Source of the DNA: Microbacteriaceae bacterium PS02332 | Lineage (GTDB): Bacteria; Actinomycetota; Actinomycetes; Actinomycetales; Microbacteriaceae | Length of the DNA stretch: 47,030 nucleotides | Reading direction: 5' to 3' | Assembly (NCBI GenBank): GCA_029959645.1 | Contig: JASCOJ010000006.1 | Location: 1-47,030, forward strand | In this document: positions 15,453-23,170 of the stretch, piece after piece | Layout: every line of letters starts with the position of its first letter | Numbering within the stretch: the stretch's first letter is position 1 | Notes under the pieces: generated by a model | What the model saw: the letters and a program-made list of their open reading frames with translations, nothing else | The model's database searches: none | Told to the model about the DNA's origin: nothing | Position numbers and translations under genes: made by a program

Positions 15453-16787
15453 ATGAACGACTACATCAGCGGCATCCACCACCACGGAGCCCACCAGGGC
15501 GAGTACGTCACCCACCACGACCACCCCGTCACCATCGACGCCGTCCACAGCACCCGCATCCTCGACTCCCGCGGCTACCCGACCGTCCGCGTCCTGCTCG
15601 AACTCGACGACGGCCGCACCGTCACCGGCGACGCCCCCGCGGGCGCATCCACCGGTGCCCACGAAGCCATCGAGCTCCGCGACGGCGGAACAGCGTTCGG
15701 CGGCCGCGACATCACCCAGGCGCTCCACCTGATCAACACCGACATTGCGGGCCTCCTCACAGGGCGATCGTGGTCCGCAATCGGACAGGTCGACGCCGCC
15801 CTCGCCGAACTCGACGGCACCACCGGGTACCGCCGGCTCGGCGCGAACAGCGTCGTCGCAACCTCCATCGCCGCATCCCGGGCGCTCGCACACGCCGCGG
15901 GCCTCCCGCTCTGGCAGTGGATCGCCGAGATCACCGGCTCGACGCCGCGGATGCCGGTCCCGCACTTCAACGTTCTCAACGGCGGCGCGCACGCAGCGAA
16001 CAAGCTCGACTTCCAGGAGTTCATGATCGCCCCCGTCAACGCCTCATCGATGGCCGACGCTGTCCGCATCGGCGCGGACGTGTACCACGCCCTCGCGGGC
16101 CTGGTGCGGGACCGGTTCGGTAGCCTCGGCCTCGGCGACGAGGGCGGCTTCGCACCATCGATCGCTGCACCCGAGGAAGCGCTCGACCTGCTGGTCACCG
16201 CGATCCGCGCCGCAGGCTACGAGCCGGGCGTCGACCAGGTGGCGATCGCCCTCGATCCGGCCGCGAACGAGTTCTCCCTCGGAGACGGCTCGTATCGGAT
16301 GCTCGACGACAGCCTCGACCGGGACGGGTTGGTCGACTACTACCGGCAGCTCATCGACACGTACCCGATCCGCAGCATCGAAGACGGGTGCGCTGAGGAC
16401 GACTATGACGGGTTCCGCCGCATGCAGGCGGCGCTCGGTGACCGGATCCAGAACGTCGGCGACGACCTCTACGTCACCGACCCCCAACGCATCCGCGACG
16501 GCGGCGAGCAACACCTGACGAACGCGGCACTGATCAAGCCGAACCAGATCGGCACCGTCTCCCAGACCCTCGGCGCGATCGCCACCGCCACCAGCATCGG
16601 GATGGCCAGCATGGTGTCGCACCGTTCCGGGGAGACCACGGACACGTTCATCGCCGACCTCGTCGTCGGGACCGGCACTGGGCAGATCAAGTCCGGCGCA
16701 CCCGCCCGCGGCGAACGGGTCGCGAAGTACAACCGGCTCACCGAGATCGCCGAGCAGCACCCGGATCTGCCCTACGGACTGATCTGA
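15453..16787 (+). CDS. eno: Enolase with His-rich N-terminal extension, 444 aa
   Basis: Converts 2-phosphoglycerate to phosphoenolpyruvate. All main enolase blocks are present: GASTGAHEA, the NGGAHAANKLDFQEFMIAP block, SIEDGCAEDD, VGDDLYVTDP, LIKPNQIGT, SHRSGETTDTFIADL and GQIKSGAPARGERVAKYN. Oddities are a 25-residue His-rich N-terminus (HHHGAHQGEYVTHHDH), DSRGYPTVR in place of DSRGNPTVE, PAGASTG in place of PSGASTG in the metal-covering loop, and SIEDG for SIEDP. Enolase is a classical fluoride target, so these changes may matter for tolerance (inference). AAGGAG lies before the ATG. Its 3' end overlaps the convergent LysR gene by 16 bases. Confidence 0.92.
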   Translation: MNDYISGIHHHGAHQGEYVTHHDHPVTIDAVHSTRILDSRGYPTVRVLLELDDGRTVTGDAPAGASTGAHEAIELRDGGTAFGGRDITQALHLINTDIAGLLTGRSWSAIGQVDAALAELDGTTGYRRLGANSVVATSIAASRALAHAAGLPLWQWIAEITGSTPRMPVPHFNVLNGGAHAANKLDFQEFMIAPVNASSMADAVRIGADVYHALAGLVRDRFGSLGLGDEGGFAPSIAAPEEALDLLVTAIRAAGYEPGVDQVAIALDPAANEFSLGDGSYRMLDDSLDRDGLVDYYRQLIDTYPIRSIEDGCAEDDYDGFRRMQAALGDRIQNVGDDLYVTDPQRIRDGGEQHLTNAALIKPNQIGTVSQTLGAIATATSIGMASMVSHRSGETTDTFIADLVVGTGTGQIKSGAPARGERVAKYNRLTEIAEQHPDLPYGLI

Positions 16788-17698
16788 CCACCGGCACTCG
16801 AGCTGCGAGCGGTGTCCAAAAACGCCGTGACAGCAGGCCCGGGGTGGCCCGACCAGATCGCACGCAGCGACCGGATCAGCGGCGGGCCGAGCAGCGGCAC
16901 TCGGACGAGGGCACCGTCGGCGAGGTCCCTGCCGACGGTGCGGAGACTCATCACCGCCGGAGCGATGCCCGCTCGAGCGTTGGCCCGGATGATGCCCGTC
17001 GTCTCCAGTACCGCCGCTGGCGGAACGAGGGTGCGGCCCGCATCGTCGAGCCACGCCTCGACCGTGGCGCGGGTGCCGGACCCTTCCTCACGGAGCAGTA
17101 GCGGCGTCTCCGCGAGGTCATCCGCGGTGATGCTCGAAGCCCGCGCCCACGGATGGTGCGGAGCGACGACAACCACGAGTTCGTCCTCGTCGACCACCAG
17201 AGAGGAGAGGTCAGGTGGCGCAGCAGGGGTCTCCGTGAATCCGACGTCGGCAGCGCCGGAGCGAACAAGGTCGATCACAGCGGTGGAGTTGCCCGCGATC
17301 AATCGGACCGGCGCATCGGGCGCGGCAGCACGGTGGGTGAGCAACCATCCAGGCAGCAAGAGTTCGGCGATCGTCTGCGACGCTGCGACCACGAGGGATC
17401 CCGCCGGTTCTCGAAGCGCGACAAGTCCTGCTTCGAGCCGCTGCGACGCCTCCAACACCGGAACGGCCAGACCGAGCACCACCCGGCCGGCGTCGGTCAA
17501 AGCTGTCCCGGATGCTCTCCGGTGCGCCAGCGGCTGACCGATCGCCTGCTCCGCGGCACGCAGTCGCGCAGACACCGCCTGCTGTGTCACCCCCAACACT
17601 TCGGCCGCGCGGGTCAACGAACCGGTTTCCGCGACGCGGACGAGGACCTCGAGAGTGTCGAGGTCCAGGGTCCGGTCGGTCAGCCGTCGCAGTGCCAC
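16772..17698 (-). CDS. LysR-family transcriptional regulator, 308 aa
   Basis: The N-terminal helix-turn-helix reads LDTLEVLVRVAETGSLTRAAEVLGVTQQAVSARLRAAE, followed by a periplasmic-binding-protein-like effector domain (SLVVAASQTIAELLLPGWL, DVGFTETP, LLLREEGSGTR, GIAPAVMS), typical of the CysB/CbbR type. GTG at 17698 is chosen; an upstream ATG at 17770 would overlap the divergent transporter gene. It probably controls the TDT transporter at 17769. Confidence 0.88.
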   Translation of the reverse strand: MALRRLTDRTLDLDTLEVLVRVAETGSLTRAAEVLGVTQQAVSARLRAAEQAIGQPLAHRRASGTALTDAGRVVLGLAVPVLEASQRLEAGLVALREPAGSLVVAASQTIAELLLPGWLLTHRAAAPDAPVRLIAGNSTAVIDLVRSGAADVGFTETPAAPPDLSSLVVDEDELVVVVAPHHPWARASSITADDLAETPLLLREEGSGTRATVEAWLDDAGRTLVPPAAVLETTGIIRANARAGIAPAVMSLRTVGRDLADGALVRVPLLGPPLIRSLRAIWSGHPGPAVTAFLDTARSSSAGGQISP

Positions 17699-17731
17699 AA
17701 GCAAACATTGTGCCCCGCCAACGAGTTCGCC

Positions 17732-17750
17732 GTTCCCGAACCATGGGAAA
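17732..17750. promoter_or_regulatory. Candidate LysR operator
   Basis: GTTCCC, a 7-base spacer, then GGGAAAC lies between the divergent LysR and TDT genes. It fits the dyad with a T...A core seen at LysR-type sites. No binding data exist for it. Confidence 0.45.
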
Positions 17751-17768
17751 CACGCGCACGCTGGGTGC

Positions 17769-18932
17769 ATGTCCGCTCACCTCGCCCATGCACCCGCACC
17801 CGCACGTTCCGAGCATGGTATGCAAGAACGGCGGTTGTTCCGGGAGTTGGAGCGGCCCGGGCTGATCGTGTCGAACCTGACCCCGAACTGGTTCGCATCG
17901 ATCATGGGGACCGGGATCGTCGCCGTCGCGGCTGCGTCGTTGCCGCTGCAGTTCCCAGGTCTGCGCACTGCGGCGACGGTCGTATGGGCGATCGCCGCGG
18001 TCCTGCTCGTCGCCCTCACGATCGCGACGGTGCTGCACTGGATCCGCTACCGGAGCACCGCAGCGAAGCACCACCTGCACCCGGTCATCTCCCACTTCTA
18101 CGGGGCACCGCCGATGGCGTTCCTCACCGTTGGTGCCGGAACGATCCTGCTCGGCAAGGACTGGATCGGCCTCCCGGCTGCCGTCACCGTCGACTGGGTG
18201 CTCTGGAGCATCGGCACCATCGGAGGACTGCTCACGGCAGTGCTCGTGCCGTACCTGGCGTTCACCCGCCACGAGAACACGCCCGACTCCGCGTTCGGCG
18301 GTTGGCTGATGCCGATCGTCCCGCCGATGGTGTCCGCCTCCACCGGTGCGCTCCTGCTGCCGTACGCTCCCGCCGGGCAGGCGCGGGAGACGCTGCTGTG
18401 GTCCTGCTACGGCTTCTTCGGCCTCAGCCTCATCACGTCGCTGGTGGTGATCACGCTGATCTGGAACCGTCTCGCGCAGCACAAGGTCGGCGCCGCGGGC
18501 ATGGTCCCGACTCTGTGGATCGTCCTCGGGCCGGTCGGACAGTCGATCACCGCCGTGAACCTCCTCGCATCGAACGCCCCCACCGTTGTCGATGCGAGTA
18601 CCGCGCATGCCCTGCTGGTCGTGGCGCTGGTGTACGGGTTCGCGATGCTCGGCTTCGCGCTGCTGTGGACCGTCATCGCCCTCGCGATCACCATCCGCAC
18701 TGCCCGAGAGCACTTGCCGTTCAGCCTGACCTGGTGGTCCTTCACGTTCCCCGTCGGGACCTGCGTCACCGGCCTGAACGGCCTGGCCCTGCACTCCGGA
18801 CTCACCGTCGTCGCCGTCCTCGCAGTTGTCTACTACGTCGGCCTCGTCGCCGCGTGGATCACCGTTGCCGTCCGCACCTTCCACGGCTCCGTCATCCGAG
18901 GCACCCTCCTGGCACCGCCACAGCCGGCGTGA
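17769..18932 (+). CDS. TDT-family transporter (TehA/SSU1-like), 387 aa
   Basis: An inner-membrane protein with ten predicted helices. The opening TPNWFASIMGTGIVAVAAASLP and WIRYRSTAAKHHLHPVISHFYGAPPMAF match the tellurite-resistance/dicarboxylate transporter family, which also contains sulfite exporters. The neighbouring sulfur genes lie 14 kb away, so a sulfite role is only a possibility. ATG at 17769 was chosen over upstream in-frame starts because the conserved region begins 25 residues later. It is coupled by a GTGA overlap to the next gene. Confidence 0.85.
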   Translation: MSAHLAHAPAPARSEHGMQERRLFRELERPGLIVSNLTPNWFASIMGTGIVAVAAASLPLQFPGLRTAATVVWAIAAVLLVALTIATVLHWIRYRSTAAKHHLHPVISHFYGAPPMAFLTVGAGTILLGKDWIGLPAAVTVDWVLWSIGTIGGLLTAVLVPYLAFTRHENTPDSAFGGWLMPIVPPMVSASTGALLLPYAPAGQARETLLWSCYGFFGLSLITSLVVITLIWNRLAQHKVGAAGMVPTLWIVLGPVGQSITAVNLLASNAPTVVDASTAHALLVVALVYGFAMLGFALLWTVIALAITIRTAREHLPFSLTWWSFTFPVGTCVTGLNGLALHSGLTVVAVLAVVYYVGLVAAWITVAVRTFHGSVIRGTLLAPPQPA

Positions 18933-19513
18933 GCTCCGCCGAGGAGCTCGCGGACGAGCTCGCGGACGTTCGATCGCTGAACGCCCTCGCCGAGACATGG
19001 CGCACCGCACCGGACGGCTCGCGACGGTTCGTCCCGAGCTTCGACCCACGATCCGGCGGCACATCAAGCCGCGTGCTGGTCCTCATGCAGTCGCCCGGCC
19101 CGCAGACCATTGCCGCCGCGCACTCGGCGGTCTGCAGCGAGGACAACCCGGGCCCGACCGCGGCCGCGTTCCGCGCAGCCCGCATCGAGTCCGGACTCGC
19201 ACGCAACGAGTACCTCCGCTGGAACCTCATCCCCTGGGAAGTCCCCGGCCGCGTACGACCTGCGGACATCGACGAGGGGCGACGCGCCCTCGGAGCTTTG
19301 CTCGAGGCGCTCCCCGTGCTCGACGCCATCGTCACTTACGGGACCGTTGCCCTTGACGGAGTCATGCGGCATCTCACCCTGGACGAGCACCCCAGACTCA
19401 TACCCGTCATCGCGGCGCCACACCCCTCTCCCGCCAACGGCCGCCACCGCGCGGAACAACAACGACGTTCCGTGCAAGCACTCCAGCTTGCCGCACTGAA
19501 GCGACCGGTGTAG
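18929..19513 (+). CDS. Uracil-DNA-glycosylase-superfamily protein, 194 aa
   Basis: Resembles the short uracil-DNA-glycosylase-like proteins. A hydrophobic strand with SPGPQT near residues 48-60 stands at the position of motif I; GLARNEYLRWNLIPW gives the conserved Asn-Trp block; AAPHPSPANGRH resembles motif II (HPSP). There are no iron-sulfur Cys residues. It may recognise or excise damaged bases, but activity is not shown. GTG at 18929 overlaps the transporter's stop. The transposon begins right after its stop codon. Confidence 0.75.
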   Translation: MSSAEELADELADVRSLNALAETWRTAPDGSRRFVPSFDPRSGGTSSRVLVLMQSPGPQTIAAAHSAVCSEDNPGPTAAAFRAARIESGLARNEYLRWNLIPWEVPGRVRPADIDEGRRALGALLEALPVLDAIVTYGTVALDGVMRHLTLDEHPRLIPVIAAPHPSPANGRHRAEQQRRSVQALQLAALKRPV

Positions 19514-19523
19514 CGAATACGAA

Positions 19524-19537
19524 CGATTCCGCTACAA
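19524..19537. repeat. Left inverted-repeat site of transposon
   Basis: CGATTCCGCTACAA, the exact reverse complement of 22565-22578. A second, imperfect copy in opposite orientation (TGTAGCGAATAC) starts at 19509. Confidence 0.65.
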
Positions 19538-19566
19538 CCGTCCGTTCCGACGGAACGCCAGGGTGT

Positions 19567-19613
19567 GTGAGCAGCCCAGTCATCTGAGTGTGAGCAGCTT
19601 CGCTCTGTGTCGT
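19567..19613. repeat. Transposon-end-like repeat beside tniB
   Basis: GTGAGCAGC occurs at 19567 and 19590, CCAGTCAT at 19576, and TTCGCTCTGTGTCGT at 19599. The same words form the solo repeat at 7069-7124. It lies between the ATPase gene and the left inverted repeat, the usual place for transposase-binding sites. Confidence 0.55.
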
Positions 19614-19638
19614 CGTTTTCGCTGCGGTCGGTGTCGGG

Positions 19639-20451
19639 TTAGGTGGTGCCGATGACGAGGGTGCTGCGGGCGGCTTCGACGACGTCGTTGGTGATGACGT
19701 CGAGCTCGTTGATCTTCAGGACGCGTTGGATCTGTGGGAGTAGGCGTTCGAGGAGTCGGAAGTTGCCGCGGGTGATGCGTTCGACGGCGGCGATGGCTTG
19801 GGCGTCGGTGAAGTCGTCGGGGTCGAGCGTCTTGCCGAGCTTGCGCCATTGACGTTCGAGAACGAAGAGCAGCTCGTCGTGGCCGAGCGGACGGTACTGG
19901 TGGGCGAATCCGAGGCGGCTGTAGAGCTGCGGGTAGTGGCTGAACTGCTTCTCGATGCCGGGCATGCCGATGAGGATCATCGCGATGCCGGTGCGGTCGT
20001 ACTGGTCACGGAGCCACTCGACGGCGTTGCCGGTGAGGCGTTCGGACTCGTCGATGATGATCAGCTCGAGCAGCGACGGGTTGGGGCCGTGTGCGTGGTC
20101 GAAGTGGCGGCCGTGGAGGATGAGGTGTTCCTCGATGCAGTGTTCGGTGCGGAGCATGTCGTGCCGGAGGTCGTCCTGCAGGGCGCGCATCGTGGCGGAG
20201 ACCTCGGGCGTGTAGAAGACGGTGCGGGCACGGTGTGCGGCGGCGTAGATCTTGGTGTCGTCTTCACTGCGTGCGGCCCATCTGGCGATGAACGGGCCGA
20301 TGCTGTCCCAGTGGGCGTAGCGGCGTGCGGAAAGGGTCTTACCGACGCCAGCGGGGCCGAAGCAGACGCCGATGGTGTTCTGCTTCCGGACGGCGTCGGC
20401 GAACTCCGTGAACCGGCGGTGTTCCTTCGTGATGATGAACTGGTTCGTCAT
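19639..20451 (-). CDS. tniB: TniB/TnsC-type transposition ATPase, 270 aa
   Basis: An AAA+ regulator that guides the transposase to target DNA. Walker A is GPAGVGKT (residues 32-39), Walker B LIIIDESERL, sensor region AMILIGMPGIEKQF, with an arginine-bearing YSRLGFAHQYRPL segment after it; the length is usual for IstB/TniB proteins. ATG overlaps the end of the transposase gene by four bases, so they are translated together. Confidence 0.9.
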   Translation of the reverse strand: MTNQFIITKEHRRFTEFADAVRKQNTIGVCFGPAGVGKTLSARRYAHWDSIGPFIARWAARSEDDTKIYAAAHRARTVFYTPEVSATMRALQDDLRHDMLRTEHCIEEHLILHGRHFDHAHGPNPSLLELIIIDESERLTGNAVEWLRDQYDRTGIAMILIGMPGIEKQFSHYPQLYSRLGFAHQYRPLGHDELLFVLERQWRKLGKTLDPDDFTDAQAIAAVERITRGNFRLLERLLPQIQRVLKINELDVITNDVVEAARSTLVIGTT

Positions 20452-21839
20452 GACCGGTCCTCCTCGTAGGTCTTCAGTCGCGGTTGATCCGGTGCGGGTG
20501 CTGGTGGGGTGTGATCATCGGGTGTGGGGCGGACGATCGCGATGCGTTCGCGGATCTGCCCGCGCAGCGCTCTGCGTTGCGCGTTCCGGGCGGCTTGGAT
20601 CTGTTTGAGGCTGATCGTCTCGGTCTGGTGCTGGGTGCTGATGGCGGTGCAGAGGAACGCGTCGCGGTGGAAGACGCGGATCTCGGTGACGTCGCGGGGG
20701 TCGTACCGGACGCTGACGGTGCTGCCCACGAAGGGTGCGAGGGTGGTTGCGGTGTAGCGGAGCCCTTCGAAGTGGATGCCGTCTCGTTGCACGACGCGCG
20801 TGGTTGGGACGGTGAGCAGGAACCCGTCGAGCTGCTCGAGGGAGTCCGGCAGTCGTGGCAGCCACCCGTGTGCGATCCACGCTTCCAGTGGGCTCTTCCG
20901 GAGCTCGCGGTGGGTGCGGGCGTTGTAGCGGCGGATGAACGTGTTGATGGCACTGTCGACGCCGGCGAGATCCAGCGCTGGCGTCGGCGCGGAGGATCTG
21001 GGCGCGAGGTGGCCGGGGAGCGTTGGGAGCAGCTCGGTGTTGATGGTGCCGAAGAACCGCTCGATCTTCCCGCGGCCCTGAGGGCGAGCGACCTGGGAGT
21101 GGATGATGCGAAGGCGCAGCATGGCGGCTGTGTCGCCGATTCGGTGGCTGGTGAAGTCCGACCCGTGGTCCGTGTAGAGCACGTCTGGGATCCCACAGAC
21201 GGGCCAGTCCGGCTCCGGCTTGTGCCAGATCGCTTGCCGGAGCGCGAGCGCTGTGTTCGCCGCTGATGGGGCGCCGAGGAACACCATGTACCCGCAGACC
21301 GCGCGGGAGTAGTCGTCGAGGACCACCGTCAACCACGGCCGTGCGGGCTTGCCATCCGGCCCAACGATGAGCAAGTCCAGCATCGTGTGGTCCGCCTGCC
21401 AGATCGCGTTCGGACGGTCAGCGCGACGTCGGAGCAGTAGCTCGTGCTTGTCCCGGTACGACGCCGGCCCCTCGAGCGCGAGCGTCACCATCCCGGGGTC
21501 GAGCCCGTTCACGATCGACCGCACGACGGAGTACGACGGTGCCGGCTGTCTCCGTTCGGCGCAGTGGACGCTGACCTGACGGTGAATCGTGGCGATCGAC
21601 GGGCGCGGCCTGGTGAGCGCGAGACCCTCGACCAGGCGGACGAGTTCCGGTGCCGTCCGTCGGCCGCCGTGATCGGTACGGGTGCCGTCAGCGAGAGCCG
21701 GGTATCCGCCGGTTCGGTAGCGGGCGAGCCAGCGTTGCAGGGTGCGCTCGGCGATGCCCGTGGTGCGGGCGAGGGCGGCGAGCGGGATGGCGTCGTCGAC
21801 GTGCAGTCGAAGGATCCGCCACCGCTCGCTCGCGTCCAT
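20448..21839 (-). CDS. tniA: TniA/TnsB-type DDE transposase, 463 aa
   Basis: Carries out strand cleavage and joining at the transposon ends. N-terminal helix-turn-helix domains (ALARTTGIAERTLQRWLARY) bind the ends. The rve/RNase-H catalytic triad is Asp150 (WQADHTMLD), Asp224 (YTDHGSDF) and Glu260 (GRGKIERFF), with D-35-E spacing. A Mu-type C-terminal beta-barrel (VGSTVSVRYDPRD) follows. It looks intact and is followed by tniB with overlap. Confidence 0.92.
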   Translation of the reverse strand: MDASERWRILRLHVDDAIPLAALARTTGIAERTLQRWLARYRTGGYPALADGTRTDHGGRRTAPELVRLVEGLALTRPRPSIATIHRQVSVHCAERRQPAPSYSVVRSIVNGLDPGMVTLALEGPASYRDKHELLLRRRADRPNAIWQADHTMLDLLIVGPDGKPARPWLTVVLDDYSRAVCGYMVFLGAPSAANTALALRQAIWHKPEPDWPVCGIPDVLYTDHGSDFTSHRIGDTAAMLRLRIIHSQVARPQGRGKIERFFGTINTELLPTLPGHLAPRSSAPTPALDLAGVDSAINTFIRRYNARTHRELRKSPLEAWIAHGWLPRLPDSLEQLDGFLLTVPTTRVVQRDGIHFEGLRYTATTLAPFVGSTVSVRYDPRDVTEIRVFHRDAFLCTAISTQHQTETISLKQIQAARNAQRRALRGQIRERIAIVRPTPDDHTPPAPAPDQPRLKTYEEDRS

Positions 21840-21845
21840 GACTGG

Positions 21846-22448
21846 CTACATCGTCGGTGAGGGCTTCGGCCGCCTGGCAGCGACCGGTTCGGGGTGGCGG
21901 GCGATGGTCCGGTAGATGGTGGTGCGGCTGACGCCGAGGACATCACCGATCTGCGCGACGGTCATGTCCTGCTGCTCGTAGAGCCGGCGCGCCGTACGCA
22001 CCTGGTCCGCCGAGAGGCGGGACGGCCGGCCGCCGGTGCGGCCGCGGGCACGGGCGGCGGCGAGGCCGGCGTTGGTGCGTTCCTTGATGAGGTCCCGTTC
22101 GAACTCCGCCAGCGCGGCGAAGACGTGGAACACGAGGCGGCCACCGGGTGAGGTGGTGTCGATGGTCTCCTGCAAAGACCGGAATCCGATCCCGCGCTCG
22201 GCGAGGCCCTGCAGCTGGTCGATGAGGTGTCGGATGGATCGACCAAGCCGGTCGAGTCGCCAGACGACGAGGGTGTCCCCGGGGCGGAGCTGGTCGAGGA
22301 GTTTGTCGAGCTCGGGTCGGTGTTGGAGCGAGCCGGACATGGTGTCGACGAACACGCGGTAGCAGCCGGCGGCGTTGAGCGCGTCAATCTGCAGCGACGC
22401 GTCCTGGTCGGTGGTGGACACGCGCGCGTACCCGAGGAGGTGACCCAT
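21846..22448 (-). CDS. tniR: Serine resolvase/invertase, 200 aa
   Basis: Resolves transposition cointegrates. The catalytic domain has YARVSTTDQDASLQ with Ser11, GDTLVVWRLDRLGRSIRHL and AEFERDLIKERTNAGL. The C-terminal helix-turn-helix reads MTVAQIGDVLGVSRTTIYR. ATG at 22448 begins the conserved domain; 62 in-frame codons upstream cross the transposon end and are not coding. The inverted sites at 22458-22522 directly upstream may be its res site or transposase-binding sites. Confidence 0.9.
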   Translation of the reverse strand: MGHLLGYARVSTTDQDASLQIDALNAAGCYRVFVDTMSGSLQHRPELDKLLDQLRPGDTLVVWRLDRLGRSIRHLIDQLQGLAERGIGFRSLQETIDTTSPGGRLVFHVFAALAEFERDLIKERTNAGLAAARARGRTGGRPSRLSADQVRTARRLYEQQDMTVAQIGDVLGVSRTTIYRTIARHPEPVAARRPKPSPTM

Positions 22449-22457
22449 GGGAAGAAC

Positions 22458-22578
22458 GTAGCGAAACTCGACTGGCGTGGGTAGTACCGGGGCGTAGATT
22501 CTGGGACTGAGTTTCGCTACAAGACACGCCGCTGCGACGGATGCCTCACGGCGACTTCTTTCTGTTGTAGCGGAATCG
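22458..22578. repeat. Right transposon end/res-like inverted sites
   Basis: Three related sites alternate in orientation: GTAGCGAAACTC (22458), GAGTTTCGCTACAA (22509) and TTGTAGCGGAATCG (22565). The first two form a perfect 12-base inverted repeat about 40 bases apart directly upstream of the resolvase gene. Confidence 0.6.
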
Positions 22579-22637
22579 GAGGTTTGTGGTACGTCTTTAG
22601 GACAGAGCTCTCCCCGCAGACTCGGCAGGCGCAATTT

Positions 22638-22805
22638 TTACTTCCGGCGGTTGAAGACCCGCGCGATTGCGTTGAGGATCTTCACGACCCGCTTGGTGCG
22701 CTTGTGGCTGGATACGGTCCAGACGAACAGGACGCATGCGATCAGCGTGGGTGCGTTGGCGCCGGAGTTCGCCGCCATCTCGATGACGGTGTCCGTCGTG
22801 AGCAT
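22638..22805 (-). CDS. Small membrane protein, 55 aa (module 1)
   Basis: The protein begins MLTTDTVIEMAANSG, has one hydrophobic helix (TLIACVLFVWTV) and a strongly basic tail (SSHKRTKR...FNRRK). A perfect AAGGAGG precedes the ATG. It looks like a relative of the protein at 36990-37316, which starts MPIADTVDMLMASGG. The two leaders also match (a GC hairpin, then TCTGGCC and GGCCAACCCC before AAGGAGG). The shape, a short hydrophobic helix plus basic tail, resembles type I toxins, holin-like or bacteriocin peptides; none is proven. Confidence 0.65.
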   Translation of the reverse strand: MLTTDTVIEMAANSGANAPTLIACVLFVWTVSSHKRTKRVVKILNAIARVFNRRK

Positions 22806-22862
22806 GGCTGTCCTCCTTGAGGGGTTGGCCGAGCCCGGCCAGACCCGCGCGGGTTGCGCGGG
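22806..22862 (-). promoter_or_regulatory. Conserved leader of small membrane protein (module 1)
   Basis: On the minus strand the leader has the hairpin CCCGCGC/GCGCGGG (22844-22862), then CTGGCC...CGGCCA and AACCCC, then AAGGAGG and ATG. The leader at 37317-37372 has the same order with a different hairpin sequence. Confidence 0.55.
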
Positions 22863-22987
22863 GGTTCGTGGTGTCGGTGCGTGTCGACAGGGTCGTGCGC
22901 TTTATGCCTCTGGCCGGATGGGTCGCAGCTTCGTCATTCAGCGGTGGTGGTTGCACGACGCAGGGTGCGTGGCGTCTTCTGGGCATG

Positions 22988-23019
22988 AAAAAAGCCGGGC
23001 CCTGGGGGTCCGGCTGTTT
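22988..23019 (-). terminator. Rho-independent terminator T2 of module 1
   Basis: On the minus strand: AGCCGG...CCGGCTTTTTT, then CATG. It lies upstream of the small membrane protein gene, so it must end a separate upstream transcript or act as an attenuator. Confidence 0.7.
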
Positions 23020-23127
23020 ACTCAGTTCTGCTGCGTGTTGGCGAACGTATCGCGGTTGGTCGCCATCCGGGGAAGAGACGCACTTCACCCGAGGCAGCTC
23101 CAGTGTACGGCTTGGAGTGGACATGAG

Positions 23128-23158
23128 AAAAGCCGACCCGCTATCGATCGGCCTTTTT
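23128..23158. terminator. Rho-independent terminator T1 of module 1
   Basis: GCCGA...TCGGC flanked by AAAA on one side and TTTTT on the other, so it can work on both strands. It starts just beyond the truncation point of eno copy 2 and about 140 bases from T2. Confidence 0.7.
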
Positions 23159-23170
23159 GGGCGCACACGC

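Larger units (their letters stand above)
12562..15830 (+). repeat. Arm 1 of about 3.3-kb imperfect inverted repeat
   Basis: Contains usp, gpm, two crcB, ppa and the first about 118 codons of eno. The same genes in the same order, with the same overlaps, lie inverted at 23171-26423. The copies have diverged by many scattered substitutions, so the duplication or double acquisition is not recent. Confidence 0.9.
19509..22578. mobile_element. Tn552/Tn402-like transposon (tniB-tniA-tniR type)
   Basis: Three minus-strand genes (resolvase, DDE transposase, AAA+ ATPase) are enclosed by matching short sites. The left side carries TGTAGCGAA (19509-) and CGATTCCGCTACAA (19524-19537). The right side carries GTAGCGAAACTC (22458-22469), GAGTTTCGCTACAA (22509-22522) and TTGTAGCGGAATCG (22565-22578). 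The 14-base pair 19524/22565 is a perfect inverted repeat. No tniQ gene is present, as in Tn552. I could not find a convincing target-site duplication, so the exact ends are uncertain. Confidence 0.75.

Noticed and set aside
17153-19513. Plus-strand open frame of 786 codons
   Set aside because: Most of it is out of frame with lysR and the TDT transporter, with Arg/Pro/His-rich low-complexity translation. Only its end, from the GTG at 18929, is a real gene.
19504-22526. Target-site duplication flanking TGTAGCGAA ends
   Set aside because: The five bases outside the two candidate ends (ACCGG and AGACA) do not match. The other possible ends give no match either.
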